This document shows positions 36,516-44,541 of a stretch of DNA of 63,150 nucleotides, in pieces. The DNA is taken from assembly GCF_000373365.1 (NCBI RefSeq), contig NZ_KB891220.1:1-63150 (forward strand), read 5' to 3'. The notes under the pieces are model-generated. The model ran no database searches. It worked only from the letters and a program-made list of their open reading frames with translations, and was not told the DNA's origin. The first letter of the stretch is position 1; every line of letters starts with the position of its first letter. This stretch comes from Parafrankia discariae. GTDB lineage: Bacteria; Actinomycetota; Actinomycetes; Frankiales; Frankiaceae. A program made the translations under genes and the position numbers.

Positions 36516-37928
36516 GTGAGTGCTTTCGCGACCGGGACGGGCCCGAACCGTGGGACGGGACCAAGCTCCGCGACCAGGCCACCCGACCCACCGGACGGCC
36601 GCGGTGGTCCGCGCGGCCGGGACCGTCTTTCCGGCGGGCGGGTGCGCGAGCGCACCGACGAGATCGCCCGGGTGCTCGACCTCGCCCGTCGCCACCTCGG
36701 CACGGACGTCGCCTGGCTGTCGAGGTTCACCGGGGACGAGCAGGTCGTCGACCTGATCTCCGGGGAGGGCGAGCTGGTCGAGCGCCTGGTCGGCAGGCGG
36801 GTCGCGCAGGACACGACGTACTGCGCCCGGGTGCTGGACGGGCGGCTGCCCCCGGTCATCCCCGACGCCCGGGCGGATCGGCGGACCGCCGATCTGGCGG
36901 TGACCCGGGAGCTGGGCATCGGCTCGTACCTGGGTGCCCCGGTGTACCTCGACAACGGCGAGGTCTACGGCATGCTGTGCGCGCTGAGCACCGAGCCGGA
37001 CCCGGGCCTGGGGGACCGCGAGGCCCGTTTCCTGGGCCTGCTCGCCGACGTCGTGGCGGACGCGGTGTCCGCCCTGCACCGCGGCGGCGCGGATGACGAC
37101 CATCTGCGGACCGTGATCGCCGCGGTGATCGCGCGGGGCGGGCCGACGATGGTCTTCCAGCCGGTGTTCGACCTGCCGACGCACGGGCTGGTGGGCGCCG
37201 AGGCGCTGGCCCGCTTCCCCACCTTCCCCGCACCACCGGGGGAGCCCGAGGATTCCGGGGAGGCCGACCACCGCGGCACCGCCGGCCCGCACTTCGGTGA
37301 TCTTCCGCCGGACCGCTGGTTCGCGCACGCCGCGTCGGTCGGGATGGGCATCGACCTGGAACTGGCGGCGATCCGGGCCGCGGTCGCCGAACTGCCCAGG
37401 TTCCCGCGCGGGCTGTCGCTCGCGGTGAACGCGTCCCCGGCGACCATCGCGTCCGGCCGCCTCGGGGAGCTGCTCGCGGTCCCGGCGGCCGACCAGCTCA
37501 TCGTCGAGATCACCGAACGGGACGGCATCCACGACCTGCCCGGCACGCTCGCCCGCCTCTACGAGCTGCGGGACCTGGGGGTGCGGGTCGCGGTGGACAA
37601 CGTCGGCGTCGCCTACGCGAGCCTGCGCCGGCTGGTGCAGATCCTGCCGGACGTGGTGAAGATGAACCACTGGCTGACGACGGATGTCGGTGCCGACGCG
37701 GCGCGGCGCGCACTCGTCGAGGCGCTCGTGCACTTCTCCCGGCAGATCGGGGCGTGTCTGGTGGCGGAGGGCATCCAGACGGCGGACGAGCTGCGCGTGC
37801 TGGCCGCCGCCGGGGTGGACCAGGGGCAGGGCGAGTTCCTGGGCCCGCCGGGCCCGCTGCCGCTGCCCGCGCACGGCCGGTGTGTGCCGGTGCGCCGCGG
37901 GCCGCTGGTGTCCGCCGGCGCGTCCTGA
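36516..37928 (+). CDS. GAF-EAL domain protein (cyclic di-GMP phosphodiesterase-like)
   Basis: 470 residues: GAF sensor domain (about 50-185; IARVLDLARRHLGTDVAWLSRF, DTTYCARVL, YLGAPVYLDNGEVYGMLCAL) and an EAL domain (about 200-450). Catalytic motifs mostly survive: GAEALARF, AVNASP, IVEITER, PDVVKMN, VAEGIQT, QGEFLG. The DDFG metal-binding motif reads DNVG (second Asp is Asn), so activity may be reduced or altered. No GGDEF domain. The domain carries a 20-residue Pro/Glu/Gly insertion after the EAL motif. GTG 36516 has GGGAGAGGTGG upstream. Divergent from the ABC exporter, with a short shared promoter gap. If active it would hydrolyse c-di-GMP. Confidence 0.88.
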   Translation: MSAFATGTGPNRGTGPSSATRPPDPPDGRGGPRGRDRLSGGRVRERTDEIARVLDLARRHLGTDVAWLSRFTGDEQVVDLISGEGELVERLVGRRVAQDTTYCARVLDGRLPPVIPDARADRRTADLAVTRELGIGSYLGAPVYLDNGEVYGMLCALSTEPDPGLGDREARFLGLLADVVADAVSALHRGGADDDHLRTVIAAVIARGGPTMVFQPVFDLPTHGLVGAEALARFPTFPAPPGEPEDSGEADHRGTAGPHFGDLPPDRWFAHAASVGMGIDLELAAIRAAVAELPRFPRGLSLAVNASPATIASGRLGELLAVPAADQLIVEITERDGIHDLPGTLARLYELRDLGVRVAVDNVGVAYASLRRLVQILPDVVKMNHWLTTDVGADAARRALVEALVHFSRQIGACLVAEGIQTADELRVLAAAGVDQGQGEFLGPPGPLPLPAHGRCVPVRRGPLVSAGAS

Positions 37929-37954
37929 AATCGCCGCGCGCGTCCTGAAATCGC
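37921..37954 (+). repeat. Two 14-bp direct repeats spanning the EAL gene stop codon
   Basis: CGTCCTGAAATCGC at 37921-37934 and 37941-37954. The first copy contains the stop codon. Similar in kind to the repeat over the ispF stop. Confidence 0.75.
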
Positions 37955-38063
37955 TTCCCGAATCGCTCCCGTGTGAATACGGCGTGGTCTTCCTCGCCGG
38001 CCCGCGTCCTTTTTCGACGGAGATCGTTGCCCGCCGGCGGGGAAACCGGGACAGTGTCGTGTC

Positions 38064-38762
38064 GTGGGCATCGCGGATACGGTCCGGTGGCTGATTCGAC
38101 GCGTGTCGGTTTCCGCCATGTCCGGAATAGCCGGAACACTGCTGCTTGGTATGGGTGCCTGTGCGCCGTCGGCGGGTGGCCAGCCGTCGAGCGGGCCCGG
38201 GGGCGACTGGGAGATAACCGTCTACTACACGGCCGTCGAGCGTTTCCATGACGGGCCACCGCTGACGGTGCGGGGCTGTCCCCAGCTCGACTGCGTCTTC
38301 GGTAACGATTTCCTCGGGACTTTCCCGGCCGGATTCGTCCAGGTTGTGCGTGAGGAGGGCACGGGGCGGATCACCAGCGGCCCGCGGCGGGGTTCGGTGC
38401 TGAACTGGTCGTACGATTCCGGCTTCTGGATCGACGACGTCCCGGTCGACACCGCCGGCCGGGCACTCGTCCCGTTCCGCAGCGCCGCGGCCGACTCCGC
38501 CACCCTGCCGGCCGGCACGACCTTCAGGGTCGAGGACTGCGGCCGCGAGGAGGACAGCTCCGAGATCGACCCGAACGCCTGCGCGGCGCTGCGGCGCGGG
38601 ACCTGGGAGGTCCGGGACGAGTTCACACCGGGGCTCGGCGGGCGGCGCCACCTCGACCTCTACATCGGCGAGGAGGACATCGCCGGATTCACCGACCGCA
38701 GCCCGCTCTACCTGACCGGCCTCGGCGCGCGCGTCGCCATCACCGGCCAGGCCTCGCGGTAG
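38064..38762 (+). CDS. Lipoprotein with a 3D-like (double-psi beta-barrel) domain
   Basis: 232 residues. Signal peptide of lipoprotein type (MSGIAGTLLLGMGAC; lipobox LGMGAC) and a Ser/Gly linker. The mature part (WEITVYYTAVERFHDG, TVRGCPQLDCVFGNDF, FRVEDCGREEDSSE, then RHLDLYIGEEDIAGF) resembles the 3D domain family: the order 'beta - Asp/Cys-rich - DLYIGEED' fits but the Asp triad is imperfect, so the assignment is tentative. Three extra Cys may form disulphides. A start at 38064 (GTG) is taken from the frame; ATG 38118 would begin right at MSGIAG. Perhaps a cell-wall-acting or secreted enzyme. No operon partner. Confidence 0.65.
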   Translation: MGIADTVRWLIRRVSVSAMSGIAGTLLLGMGACAPSAGGQPSSGPGGDWEITVYYTAVERFHDGPPLTVRGCPQLDCVFGNDFLGTFPAGFVQVVREEGTGRITSGPRRGSVLNWSYDSGFWIDDVPVDTAGRALVPFRSAAADSATLPAGTTFRVEDCGREEDSSEIDPNACAALRRGTWEVRDEFTPGLGGRRHLDLYIGEEDIAGFTDRSPLYLTGLGARVAITGQASR

Positions 38763-38767
38763 CGCGC

Positions 38768-38813
38768 GAAGCGACGGGCGCGGGAGTCCGCCGGACCCCG
38801 CGCCCGTCGCTTC
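38768..38813. terminator. Strong hairpin between convergent genes
   Basis: Perfect 17-bp stem (38768-38784 with 38797-38813), 12-base loop. Six bases after the 3D-like gene and before the end of the DUF2334 gene on the other strand. Confidence 0.8.
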
Positions 38814-38855
38814 TCACCGGACCGCCGTTGTTCGGGTCAAGCGGCCGTTCGGGCT

Positions 38856-38886
38856 CCAACCGGCCAACTGGCCAACCGGCCAACCG
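38856..38886. repeat. 8-bp tandem repeat next to the DUF2334 stop codon
   Basis: CCAACCGG units (CCAACCGG, CCAACTGG, CCAACCGG, CCAACCG) in a row, ending directly at the gene's stop codon. Confidence 0.75.
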
Positions 38887-38887
38887 C

Positions 38888-40735
38888 CTAACCGCCCGCG
38901 ACGACCGATCCGGCCGCGACGAACGTGTAGCCCAGGGCGCGCACGCCTTCCACCGTCTGGCGCAGGTAGTCCACGCCCAGATACGGGTGGTAGAACATGC
39001 TGGCGAATCCGTCCCGGACGACCAGATTGCGCTGGGCCGCGTCGATCAGCGCCGCGGGCAGCCGGGCCGGGTGGTTGTTGAACGGCTCGGGCTCGATGTT
39101 CCCGATGTTCTCCGGAATGACGAAGGACCCGTGGACGTCGGTCACCGGGTACGGGAAGAACTGGCCGCCGTACTTCGTGTGGTCCACCGCGCCGCCGGCG
39201 AGCTGGTTGCGGAAGTAGAGCCCGCGGTCGTAGCGGCGCGGGAACTTCGCCCGGGCCGCCGCGTAGTCGGGGGCGGACGCGGCATAGTGCGGGAACTCGA
39301 AGGTCGTCGGCACCGGCAGCCCGGCGGCGGTGAACGCCGCGGCCGAGCTGTTCATCCGGCCGGTCGCCCACGTCTGGCTGTCCCCGGGGACGGGCCCGTC
39401 GTAGACCACGTAGTCCTGGGCGTCGACATGCGCCCGGAAGAACTCGAAGTCGTCCGCGCTCGCGCCCGAGTACGGGTTGGCGACGTTCGAGTACTGGTGC
39501 GTCCAGCCGTGCATGATCAGTGTGCCGCCGCGCTGGGTCATGTAGTTCAGCGCGCTGACCACGTCCGGCCTGGACGCGAGGGTGTAGTCCTGCGGTACGC
39601 CGTTGTTGTAGGTGCCGTTGGCGTCCACGTACCGCGGGTAGACGGCGACCGAGAACGGGACCTGTACCGAGGACAGGTAGTCGGCGATCGCGCGCAGCTC
39701 CGCGGGGTCGGCGTCCGGCCCGACGTCCTCGACGCGGACGAGCCCGCGGTGCCGGGTGGCGGTCTGCGGCGCCAGGACGTCGTAGAACAGGTCGGCCACC
39801 GCGAGGTAACGGTCGGTCATGTCTGCGTAGGCGAACGGGATCTCGCCGATGTAGGTCAGGTTCCGCGAGCGCAGCGCCCAGGGGAAGCGGGTGCCGTCGC
39901 CGCGTACCGCCTCGGCGAGCACTGTGGCCTTGGTGGTGTCCACCGAGGCGTAGTTCATGATCCCGGCGGCGTTCGCCGCGTACCGGGTCAGACTGGTCCC
40001 CTTGTAGCTGACGGTCCCGATCGCGGACGTGTCGAAGCCGGACCAGTCCCACCCGTAGGTCGTCGGGAAGGTCGGCGCCTGCGACGTGAGCTGCCAGATG
40101 TTGTCGTACATCCACACCACGGGACGGCTGCCCGCCAGCACGTCGGTGAGGAACGCCGTCGGGACCTGCTCGTCGTAGGTCGACCCGACGTACACCACCG
40201 CGGCGTACGCGGACAGCTGGCCCGCCGTGTACGAGCTGACCGGGTGGGCCTGCCAGGTGCCGAACCGGGAGACCAGGTTGGCCGCCTGCATGGCGTACTG
40301 CTCGCCCAGCCACCCCCACGTGCCGGAGGTGTCGTACAGGATCAGGGTGCCCGTCCCGGTGGCCGGGGCGGACGGCGCCGCCGCGGCCGCGGGGCCGGTC
40401 GCGCCGTCCGGCGTGGCGGCGCCGTCCGGCGCCACGGACGGGCGCTGGTTCGTGCCCGGGCCCGGTTTGGTGCCCGGGCCCGGCACGGGCCGCGCGGCCC
40501 GGCGCGGCGGCGGGGTGCGCGGCGGTGCCGGGGGAGCCGGCGGTGACGCGAAGCGCCCCTCGGCGGGCAGCACCTGCGGGGTGACCGCGCGGGCGTGCCG
40601 GGGCTGGTGCGCGGGCGCGCCCGGGACCGCGGCCCCGGGTGCCGCGGCCCCCACCCCGGCGCCGGCGCCGAGCACGACCGCGAGCAGCCCGGCGGTCGGC
40701 GCGGCCCGGCGGAGCCACCTCAGCGGCGGGGTCAT
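38888..40735 (-). CDS. Secreted DUF2334 polysaccharide-deacetylase-like protein
   Basis: 615 residues. N-terminal signal or anchor (MTPPLRWLRRAAPTAGLLAVVLGAG), an Ala/Pro-rich wall-spanning region of about 100 residues, a first domain (GTLILYDTSGTWGWLGEQYAMQAANLVSRFG) that resembles a glutamine-amidotransferase-like fold, and the DUF2334/CE4-like barrel. Metal-site candidates are RVEDVGPDADPAE (Asp) and MHGWTHQY (H-x3-H). Such proteins occur in Pel and PNAG-type polysaccharide modification and hydrolysis. Start at ATG 40735, overlapping the WecB stop by four bases, so it is the last, coupled gene of the exopolysaccharide operon. Likely deacetylates or cuts the polymer outside the cell. Confidence 0.85.
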   Translation of the reverse strand: MTPPLRWLRRAAPTAGLLAVVLGAGAGVGAAAPGAAVPGAPAHQPRHARAVTPQVLPAEGRFASPPAPPAPPRTPPPRRAARPVPGPGTKPGPGTNQRPSVAPDGAATPDGATGPAAAAAPSAPATGTGTLILYDTSGTWGWLGEQYAMQAANLVSRFGTWQAHPVSSYTAGQLSAYAAVVYVGSTYDEQVPTAFLTDVLAGSRPVVWMYDNIWQLTSQAPTFPTTYGWDWSGFDTSAIGTVSYKGTSLTRYAANAAGIMNYASVDTTKATVLAEAVRGDGTRFPWALRSRNLTYIGEIPFAYADMTDRYLAVADLFYDVLAPQTATRHRGLVRVEDVGPDADPAELRAIADYLSSVQVPFSVAVYPRYVDANGTYNNGVPQDYTLASRPDVVSALNYMTQRGGTLIMHGWTHQYSNVANPYSGASADDFEFFRAHVDAQDYVVYDGPVPGDSQTWATGRMNSSAAAFTAAGLPVPTTFEFPHYAASAPDYAAARAKFPRRYDRGLYFRNQLAGGAVDHTKYGGQFFPYPVTDVHGSFVIPENIGNIEPEPFNNHPARLPAALIDAAQRNLVVRDGFASMFYHPYLGVDYLRQTVEGVRALGYTFVAAGSVVAGG

Positions 40736-41994
40736 GCTCCGTGCTCCTCTCGTCGGCCGGCGGCGGACCCGGTCAGCTCCTGCTCCGGGGCGGCCGGCTG
40801 GGCCGGGATGGTGATCGTGCGCGGGTGGGGGACGAAGGGGTCCGGGGCGGGCGCTCCGGCGAAGCGGTGCGCGATCGCGGCGACGGTGCGCCGCGCCGCC
40901 TGCCCGTCGCCGTAGGGGTTGGTCGCCTCCGCCATCGCCGCGTAGGCGACGGGGTCGTCGAGGAGCCGGTCGACGGCCGCGACGATCCGGTCCGGCTCGG
41001 TGCCGACCAGGCTGGCCGTGCCGGCCCGCACCCCCTCGGGCCGCTCGGTGTTGTCCCGCAGCACCAGGACCGGCTTGCCGAGACTGGGCGCCTCCTCCTG
41101 GATGCCGCCGCTGTCGGTCAGGACGACCGTCGCCGCCTTCATCAGGTGCGTGAAGGCGGCGTAGTCGACGGGATCGGCGACGAGGATGTTGGGGAACCCG
41201 GAGACCGGCGGCAGGACCGTCTCCCGCACCACCGGGTTGCGGTGCACGGGCAGCACGATCAGCAGCTCGGGACGGCGTTCGGCCAGCCGGGCGAGTGCCG
41301 CGCCGACCCGCGCGAGCGGCTCCCCCCACGACTCGCGCCGGTGCGCGGTGACGAGCAGCACCGGCCGCCGGCCGTCGCCCGAGCGCTGGCGGACCTCGGC
41401 GAGCAGCCGGTCCGCCGGCGGCGGCGCCGCCGCGACGTGCAGCAGCGCGTCGATGACGGTGTTGCCGGTGACCAGCACGGACTCCGGCCGGATGCCCTCC
41501 GCCAGCAGGTTCGCCCGGGCCGACGGCGTGGGCGCCAGGTGCAGGTCGGCCAGCTGCGCGGTGAGCCGGCGGTTGATCTCCTCCGGGAACGGTGAGGCCG
41601 GGTCCGCGGTGCGCAGCCCGGCTTCCATGTGGACGACGGGCAGGCCCTGGTAGAACGCGGCGAGGGCACCGGTGAACGCCGTCGTCGTGTCGCCCTGGAC
41701 GACCACGACGTCCGGGCGTACCTCGGCCATCACCGACTCCAGGCCGCCGAGCGAGCGGGTGGTCACTCCGGCCAGCGACTGGCGGTCCCGGAGGATCTCG
41801 AGGTCGTAGTCGGGAACTATGCCGAAGAGGTCGTTGACCTGGTCGAGCATGGACCGGTGCTGGCCGGTGACGGCCACGACCGGCCGTAGCGGGCCGGTCC
41901 GTCCAAGTTCGTGGACCACCGGAGCCATCTTGATCGCCTCGGGTCTGGTGCCGTATACGAGCAGCACCGTGCGACCGTCGGAGCTGTCGGTCAT
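40732..41994 (-). CDS. wecB: UDP-N-acetylglucosamine 2-epimerase (non-hydrolysing)
   Basis: Interconverts UDP-GlcNAc and UDP-ManNAc, supplying ManNAc for a surface polymer. 420 residues, a little longer than the usual 370-380 because of a C-terminal Pro/Ala tail. Signature residues: GTRPEAIKMAP (N-terminal), TGQHRSMLD, QGDTTTAF, EAGLRT, GNTVIDAL, TAHRRES and DSGGIQEEAPSLGKPVLVLRDNTERPEG. The ATG has GGGAGGA six bases upstream. It lies between the LamG-like and the DUF2334 genes, overlapping the latter by four bases. Confidence 0.95.
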   Translation of the reverse strand: MTDSSDGRTVLLVYGTRPEAIKMAPVVHELGRTGPLRPVVAVTGQHRSMLDQVNDLFGIVPDYDLEILRDRQSLAGVTTRSLGGLESVMAEVRPDVVVVQGDTTTAFTGALAAFYQGLPVVHMEAGLRTADPASPFPEEINRRLTAQLADLHLAPTPSARANLLAEGIRPESVLVTGNTVIDALLHVAAAPPPADRLLAEVRQRSGDGRRPVLLVTAHRRESWGEPLARVGAALARLAERRPELLIVLPVHRNPVVRETVLPPVSGFPNILVADPVDYAAFTHLMKAATVVLTDSGGIQEEAPSLGKPVLVLRDNTERPEGVRAGTASLVGTEPDRIVAAVDRLLDDPVAYAAMAEATNPYGDGQAARRTVAAIAHRFAGAPAPDPFVPHPRTITIPAQPAAPEQELTGSAAGRREEHGA

Positions 41995-42089
41995 GTCGAA
42001 TCCTCCCATTCCTGATCGTTTGTTAACGGCTGAACTCCACCGCGCCGGAAGGCGGGTGCTCAGGGGCCGCCGCTCGCGCCGGCGGTCGG

Positions 42090-42938
42090 TCAGAACGGCG
42101 GCTGGTCGGTGGGGCGCAGGTGGCGGGCACCGGAGCGGCGGAACTCCACGAGTGAGTCCTCGCAGTACAGGCCGACGGCACCGGAGGCGTAGGGACGCTC
42201 GGTGTCCTGCATCCGCACCGTGGGGACGCCGTCCACGGACACCGCCATCGAGTCCCGGTCGTGGACCACCTCCACCGTGTGCCAGCTGCCGAGGCGGGCC
42301 CGCGGTGCCGGCCCGCTGGCCAGGAACCGCTGGCCGCCCGGATAGGCGGGGTCCTGCTTGCTGAGCTCCCAGCCGTTGGGCTTCAGCGCGAAGGCGTAGA
42401 AGTGCGCCGGGTCGGTGTAGTTCCAGAGCACCCAGCCGACCTCCCACGGGGCCGGGGTCCCCTGGCGCAGCTGGCGGACGGTGCGCACCTGCGTGGTGAA
42501 CCGGACGTCGCTGTAGTGGTCCGAGCTGACCACCAGGCCGGCGTGGGTGTGCTCCGGGGCGTCGGCGGCGCGGGGGGCGAGTGTGATCACCAGCCCGCCG
42601 GCCTCGAGCTGCCCGGTGGTGCGGCCGTAGCCGTCGAACACCGCGAGCCAGGGGCCGTGCCGGGTGCCGTCCCGCCAGCGGGTCGGCCCGTCCGCGGCGC
42701 CGAGCGAGATGACCGCCCACAGCCCGGCGAGAGCGGCCATCCCACCCGCGCTGACCAGCGCCAGGACCACGAGACGGTATCGGCGGCGCACCCGCCGGCG
42801 CGGCGGGCGCGGCTCCTGACCGCGGTACCCGTGGTCCGCCTGATCGGCGTCCGGCTGGCCGTGGTCCGCCTGGCCGTGGTCCGCCGGACCGGGATGGCGG
42901 CCGTGGTGCAGACCGGTGTGGTCGCGGCGGGGGCTCAA
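42090..42938 (-). CDS. Membrane-anchored LamG/concanavalin-like protein
   Basis: About 282 residues. A cytoplasmic N-terminus with a His/Asp/Gly/Gln repeat (PADHGQADHGQPDADQADHG), a basic stop and a transmembrane helix (YRLVVLALVSAGGMAALAGLWAVISL), then an extracytoplasmic beta-sandwich (WLAVFDGYGRTTGQLEAGGLVITLAP, AGLVVSSDHYSDVRFTTQVRTV, WNYTDPAHFYAFALKPNGWELSK, HTVEVVHDRDSMAVSVDGVPTVRMQDT). The shape fits DUF1080/LamG-type carbohydrate-binding folds. TTG 42938 is proposed as start because it overlaps the glycosyltransferase stop (TTGA); the true start could be further in. Probable polysaccharide-binding or synthase accessory role. Confidence 0.72.
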   Translation of the reverse strand: MSPRRDHTGLHHGRHPGPADHGQADHGQPDADQADHGYRGQEPRPPRRRVRRRYRLVVLALVSAGGMAALAGLWAVISLGAADGPTRWRDGTRHGPWLAVFDGYGRTTGQLEAGGLVITLAPRAADAPEHTHAGLVVSSDHYSDVRFTTQVRTVRQLRQGTPAPWEVGWVLWNYTDPAHFYAFALKPNGWELSKQDPAYPGGQRFLASGPAPRARLGSWHTVEVVHDRDSMAVSVDGVPTVRMQDTERPYASGAVGLYCEDSLVEFRRSGARHLRPTDQPPF

Positions 42939-44266
42939 CGGTCGAGCCCGTCGGGAGTGGCGGGTGCGGCGGACACCGGCTGGCGCGGCGTGGGCGGCGC
43001 GCTCTCCGGGGTGCGGGCGGTCTTGTGCCAGCTGGTCCGGCGGCTGACCACCCGGCCCATCGCCCACCAGCCCGCGACGAACCACACCAGCGCGTACAAC
43101 ATGTAGAGGTGCGCGTAGCCGGCGAGGCGGACCACGCCGAAGCCGACAAGTGGCTCGCGTGACCGGTAGATCAGCGCGCACACCAGCGCCGGTCCCGCCG
43201 CCATCAGGTAGGCGCCGAGGAAGTAGCGCGGATCCGGCGCCGGTCCCCCGGCGAGCCAGCTGGTCAGCACGCCCACGGTGCTGAGCACGAAGGCGGCCGT
43301 CAGCAGCGACGCGAGGAGGATCAGCAGCGGGCTGGAGAGGTGGAACAGCATGTCCGGCAGGGCCCGGGCCCGCGCCTGCCGCAGCACCCGGGGCATCAGC
43401 GCCCACGACTGCAGATGTCCCTGGAACCAGCGGGACCGCTGCCGCAGCAGCCGTCCCAGCCGGACGACCCCCTGCTGGTGGACGTCCGCCTGCGGGCAGA
43501 ACTGGTTGCGCCAGCCCGTCAGCAGCAGCCGGACGCCGAGATCCAGATCCTCGGTCAGGCTGTGCGACCACGGGTCGCCGCCGAGGGAGCGCAGCGCCGA
43601 GAGCCGGACGAACTGGCCGTTGCCACCGAGGCCGACATTGTCCAGCTGGCCGCGTCCGCGCTGGAAGACGTCGGTGTAGATCACGAACTCCATGTCCTGG
43701 AGCCGGGCGAGCAGGCTGGTGTGCCGGTTGTTGATGCGCACGCCCGTCTGCACACCGGCGGTGCGGGGATCGGCGAAGTAGGGGGCGACCGCCTCCACCG
43801 AGTGCGGGTCGAGCCGCCCGTCCGCGTCGACCACGGCGATGATCACGTCGCCGGGGTCACGGGCGGCGATCTCCGGGCGGGTCGCGAGATGGGCCACGGC
43901 GGCGTTCAGCGCGGCGCCCTTGCCGCGCCGGGCGTTCGGCGGCTCGCGACGCAGCAGCCACACCCGGTCGTCGGCCACTCCGCGGACGATCAGGGACGTC
44001 CGGTCGTCCGAGCCGTCGTCGACGACGAGGACCCGGCGGTTCGCCGCGGGGGAGAGCAGGAGCCGGCGCATGCTCGCCTCGATGACCGCCTCCTCGTTGA
44101 GGCAGGGCATCACGAAGACGAAGAACAGTCCGTCGGAGGGAGTGCCCGTCCAGGGGCGGTGGACCCGGGAGAGCACCAGCATCGCGAACAGGTAGACCAT
44201 CCCGAAGCTGATCATCGCCGCGGCGAGCAGGCGCGCGTCGCGGCCGTCGGCGTCGAGCAGGTTCAC
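42935..44266 (-). CDS. Processive glycosyltransferase family 2, membrane-bound
   Basis: 443 residues. An N-terminal membrane helix (LLAAAMISFGMVYLFAMLVL), the GT-A domain (FVMPCLNEEAVIEASMRRLL, VVDDGSDD, AVVDADGRLD = DxD, TEDLDLGVRLL = TED, QRSRWFQGH = QxxRW) and three to four C-terminal helices. These are the hallmarks of processive synthases such as cellulose, chitin and PNAG (PgaC) synthases; the donor is probably a UDP-sugar (UDP-ManNAc or UDP-GlcNAc, given wecB). GTG start overlapping the small membrane gene's stop (GTGA). Core polymerase of the cluster. Confidence 0.93.
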   Translation of the reverse strand: MNLLDADGRDARLLAAAMISFGMVYLFAMLVLSRVHRPWTGTPSDGLFFVFVMPCLNEEAVIEASMRRLLLSPAANRRVLVVDDGSDDRTSLIVRGVADDRVWLLRREPPNARRGKGAALNAAVAHLATRPEIAARDPGDVIIAVVDADGRLDPHSVEAVAPYFADPRTAGVQTGVRINNRHTSLLARLQDMEFVIYTDVFQRGRGQLDNVGLGGNGQFVRLSALRSLGGDPWSHSLTEDLDLGVRLLLTGWRNQFCPQADVHQQGVVRLGRLLRQRSRWFQGHLQSWALMPRVLRQARARALPDMLFHLSSPLLILLASLLTAAFVLSTVGVLTSWLAGGPAPDPRYFLGAYLMAAGPALVCALIYRSREPLVGFGVVRLAGYAHLYMLYALVWFVAGWWAMGRVVSRRTSWHKTARTPESAPPTPRQPVSAAPATPDGLDR

Positions 44267-44541
44267 GTGGCCGTCCCGGGACCGGGCCGGGACGCGCCGC
44301 GCCGGGCCCGCAGCGCCAGCGCCAGCAGGACGCCGAGCAGGCCGACCGTCATGTAGAGCACGAAGGCGAGTCCCACGAGGTTGGTCAGCAGATCCGAGAG
44401 CAGATCGAGCAGCACGGTGGCGTGGTCCGGGGCGGCGTCGCGGGCGACCGTGCCGGCGCCGCCCGCCCCGCCGGGAGCCGGGTGGGCGGGCGTGAGCCCC
44501 ACGCGGGTGAGCGTCGCGCCGGACGTCAGGGGGACGTGCAT
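44263..44541 (-). CDS. Small membrane protein at head of polysaccharide operon
   Basis: 92 residues. A soluble N-terminal half (MHVPLTSGATLTRVGL, Ala/Gly/Pro-rich) and one or two hydrophobic helices (LLDLLSDLLTNLVGLAFVLYMTVGLLGVLLALAL) followed by a basic tail RARRGASRPGPG. GGAGG lies five bases before the ATG. The stop overlaps the GT2 start (GTGA). Size and place are like PgaD, the small partner of PgaC, but there is no clear sequence match. First gene of the operon 44541 to 38888. Confidence 0.78.
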   Translation of the reverse strand: MHVPLTSGATLTRVGLTPAHPAPGGAGGAGTVARDAAPDHATVLLDLLSDLLTNLVGLAFVLYMTVGLLGVLLALALRARRGASRPGPGTAT

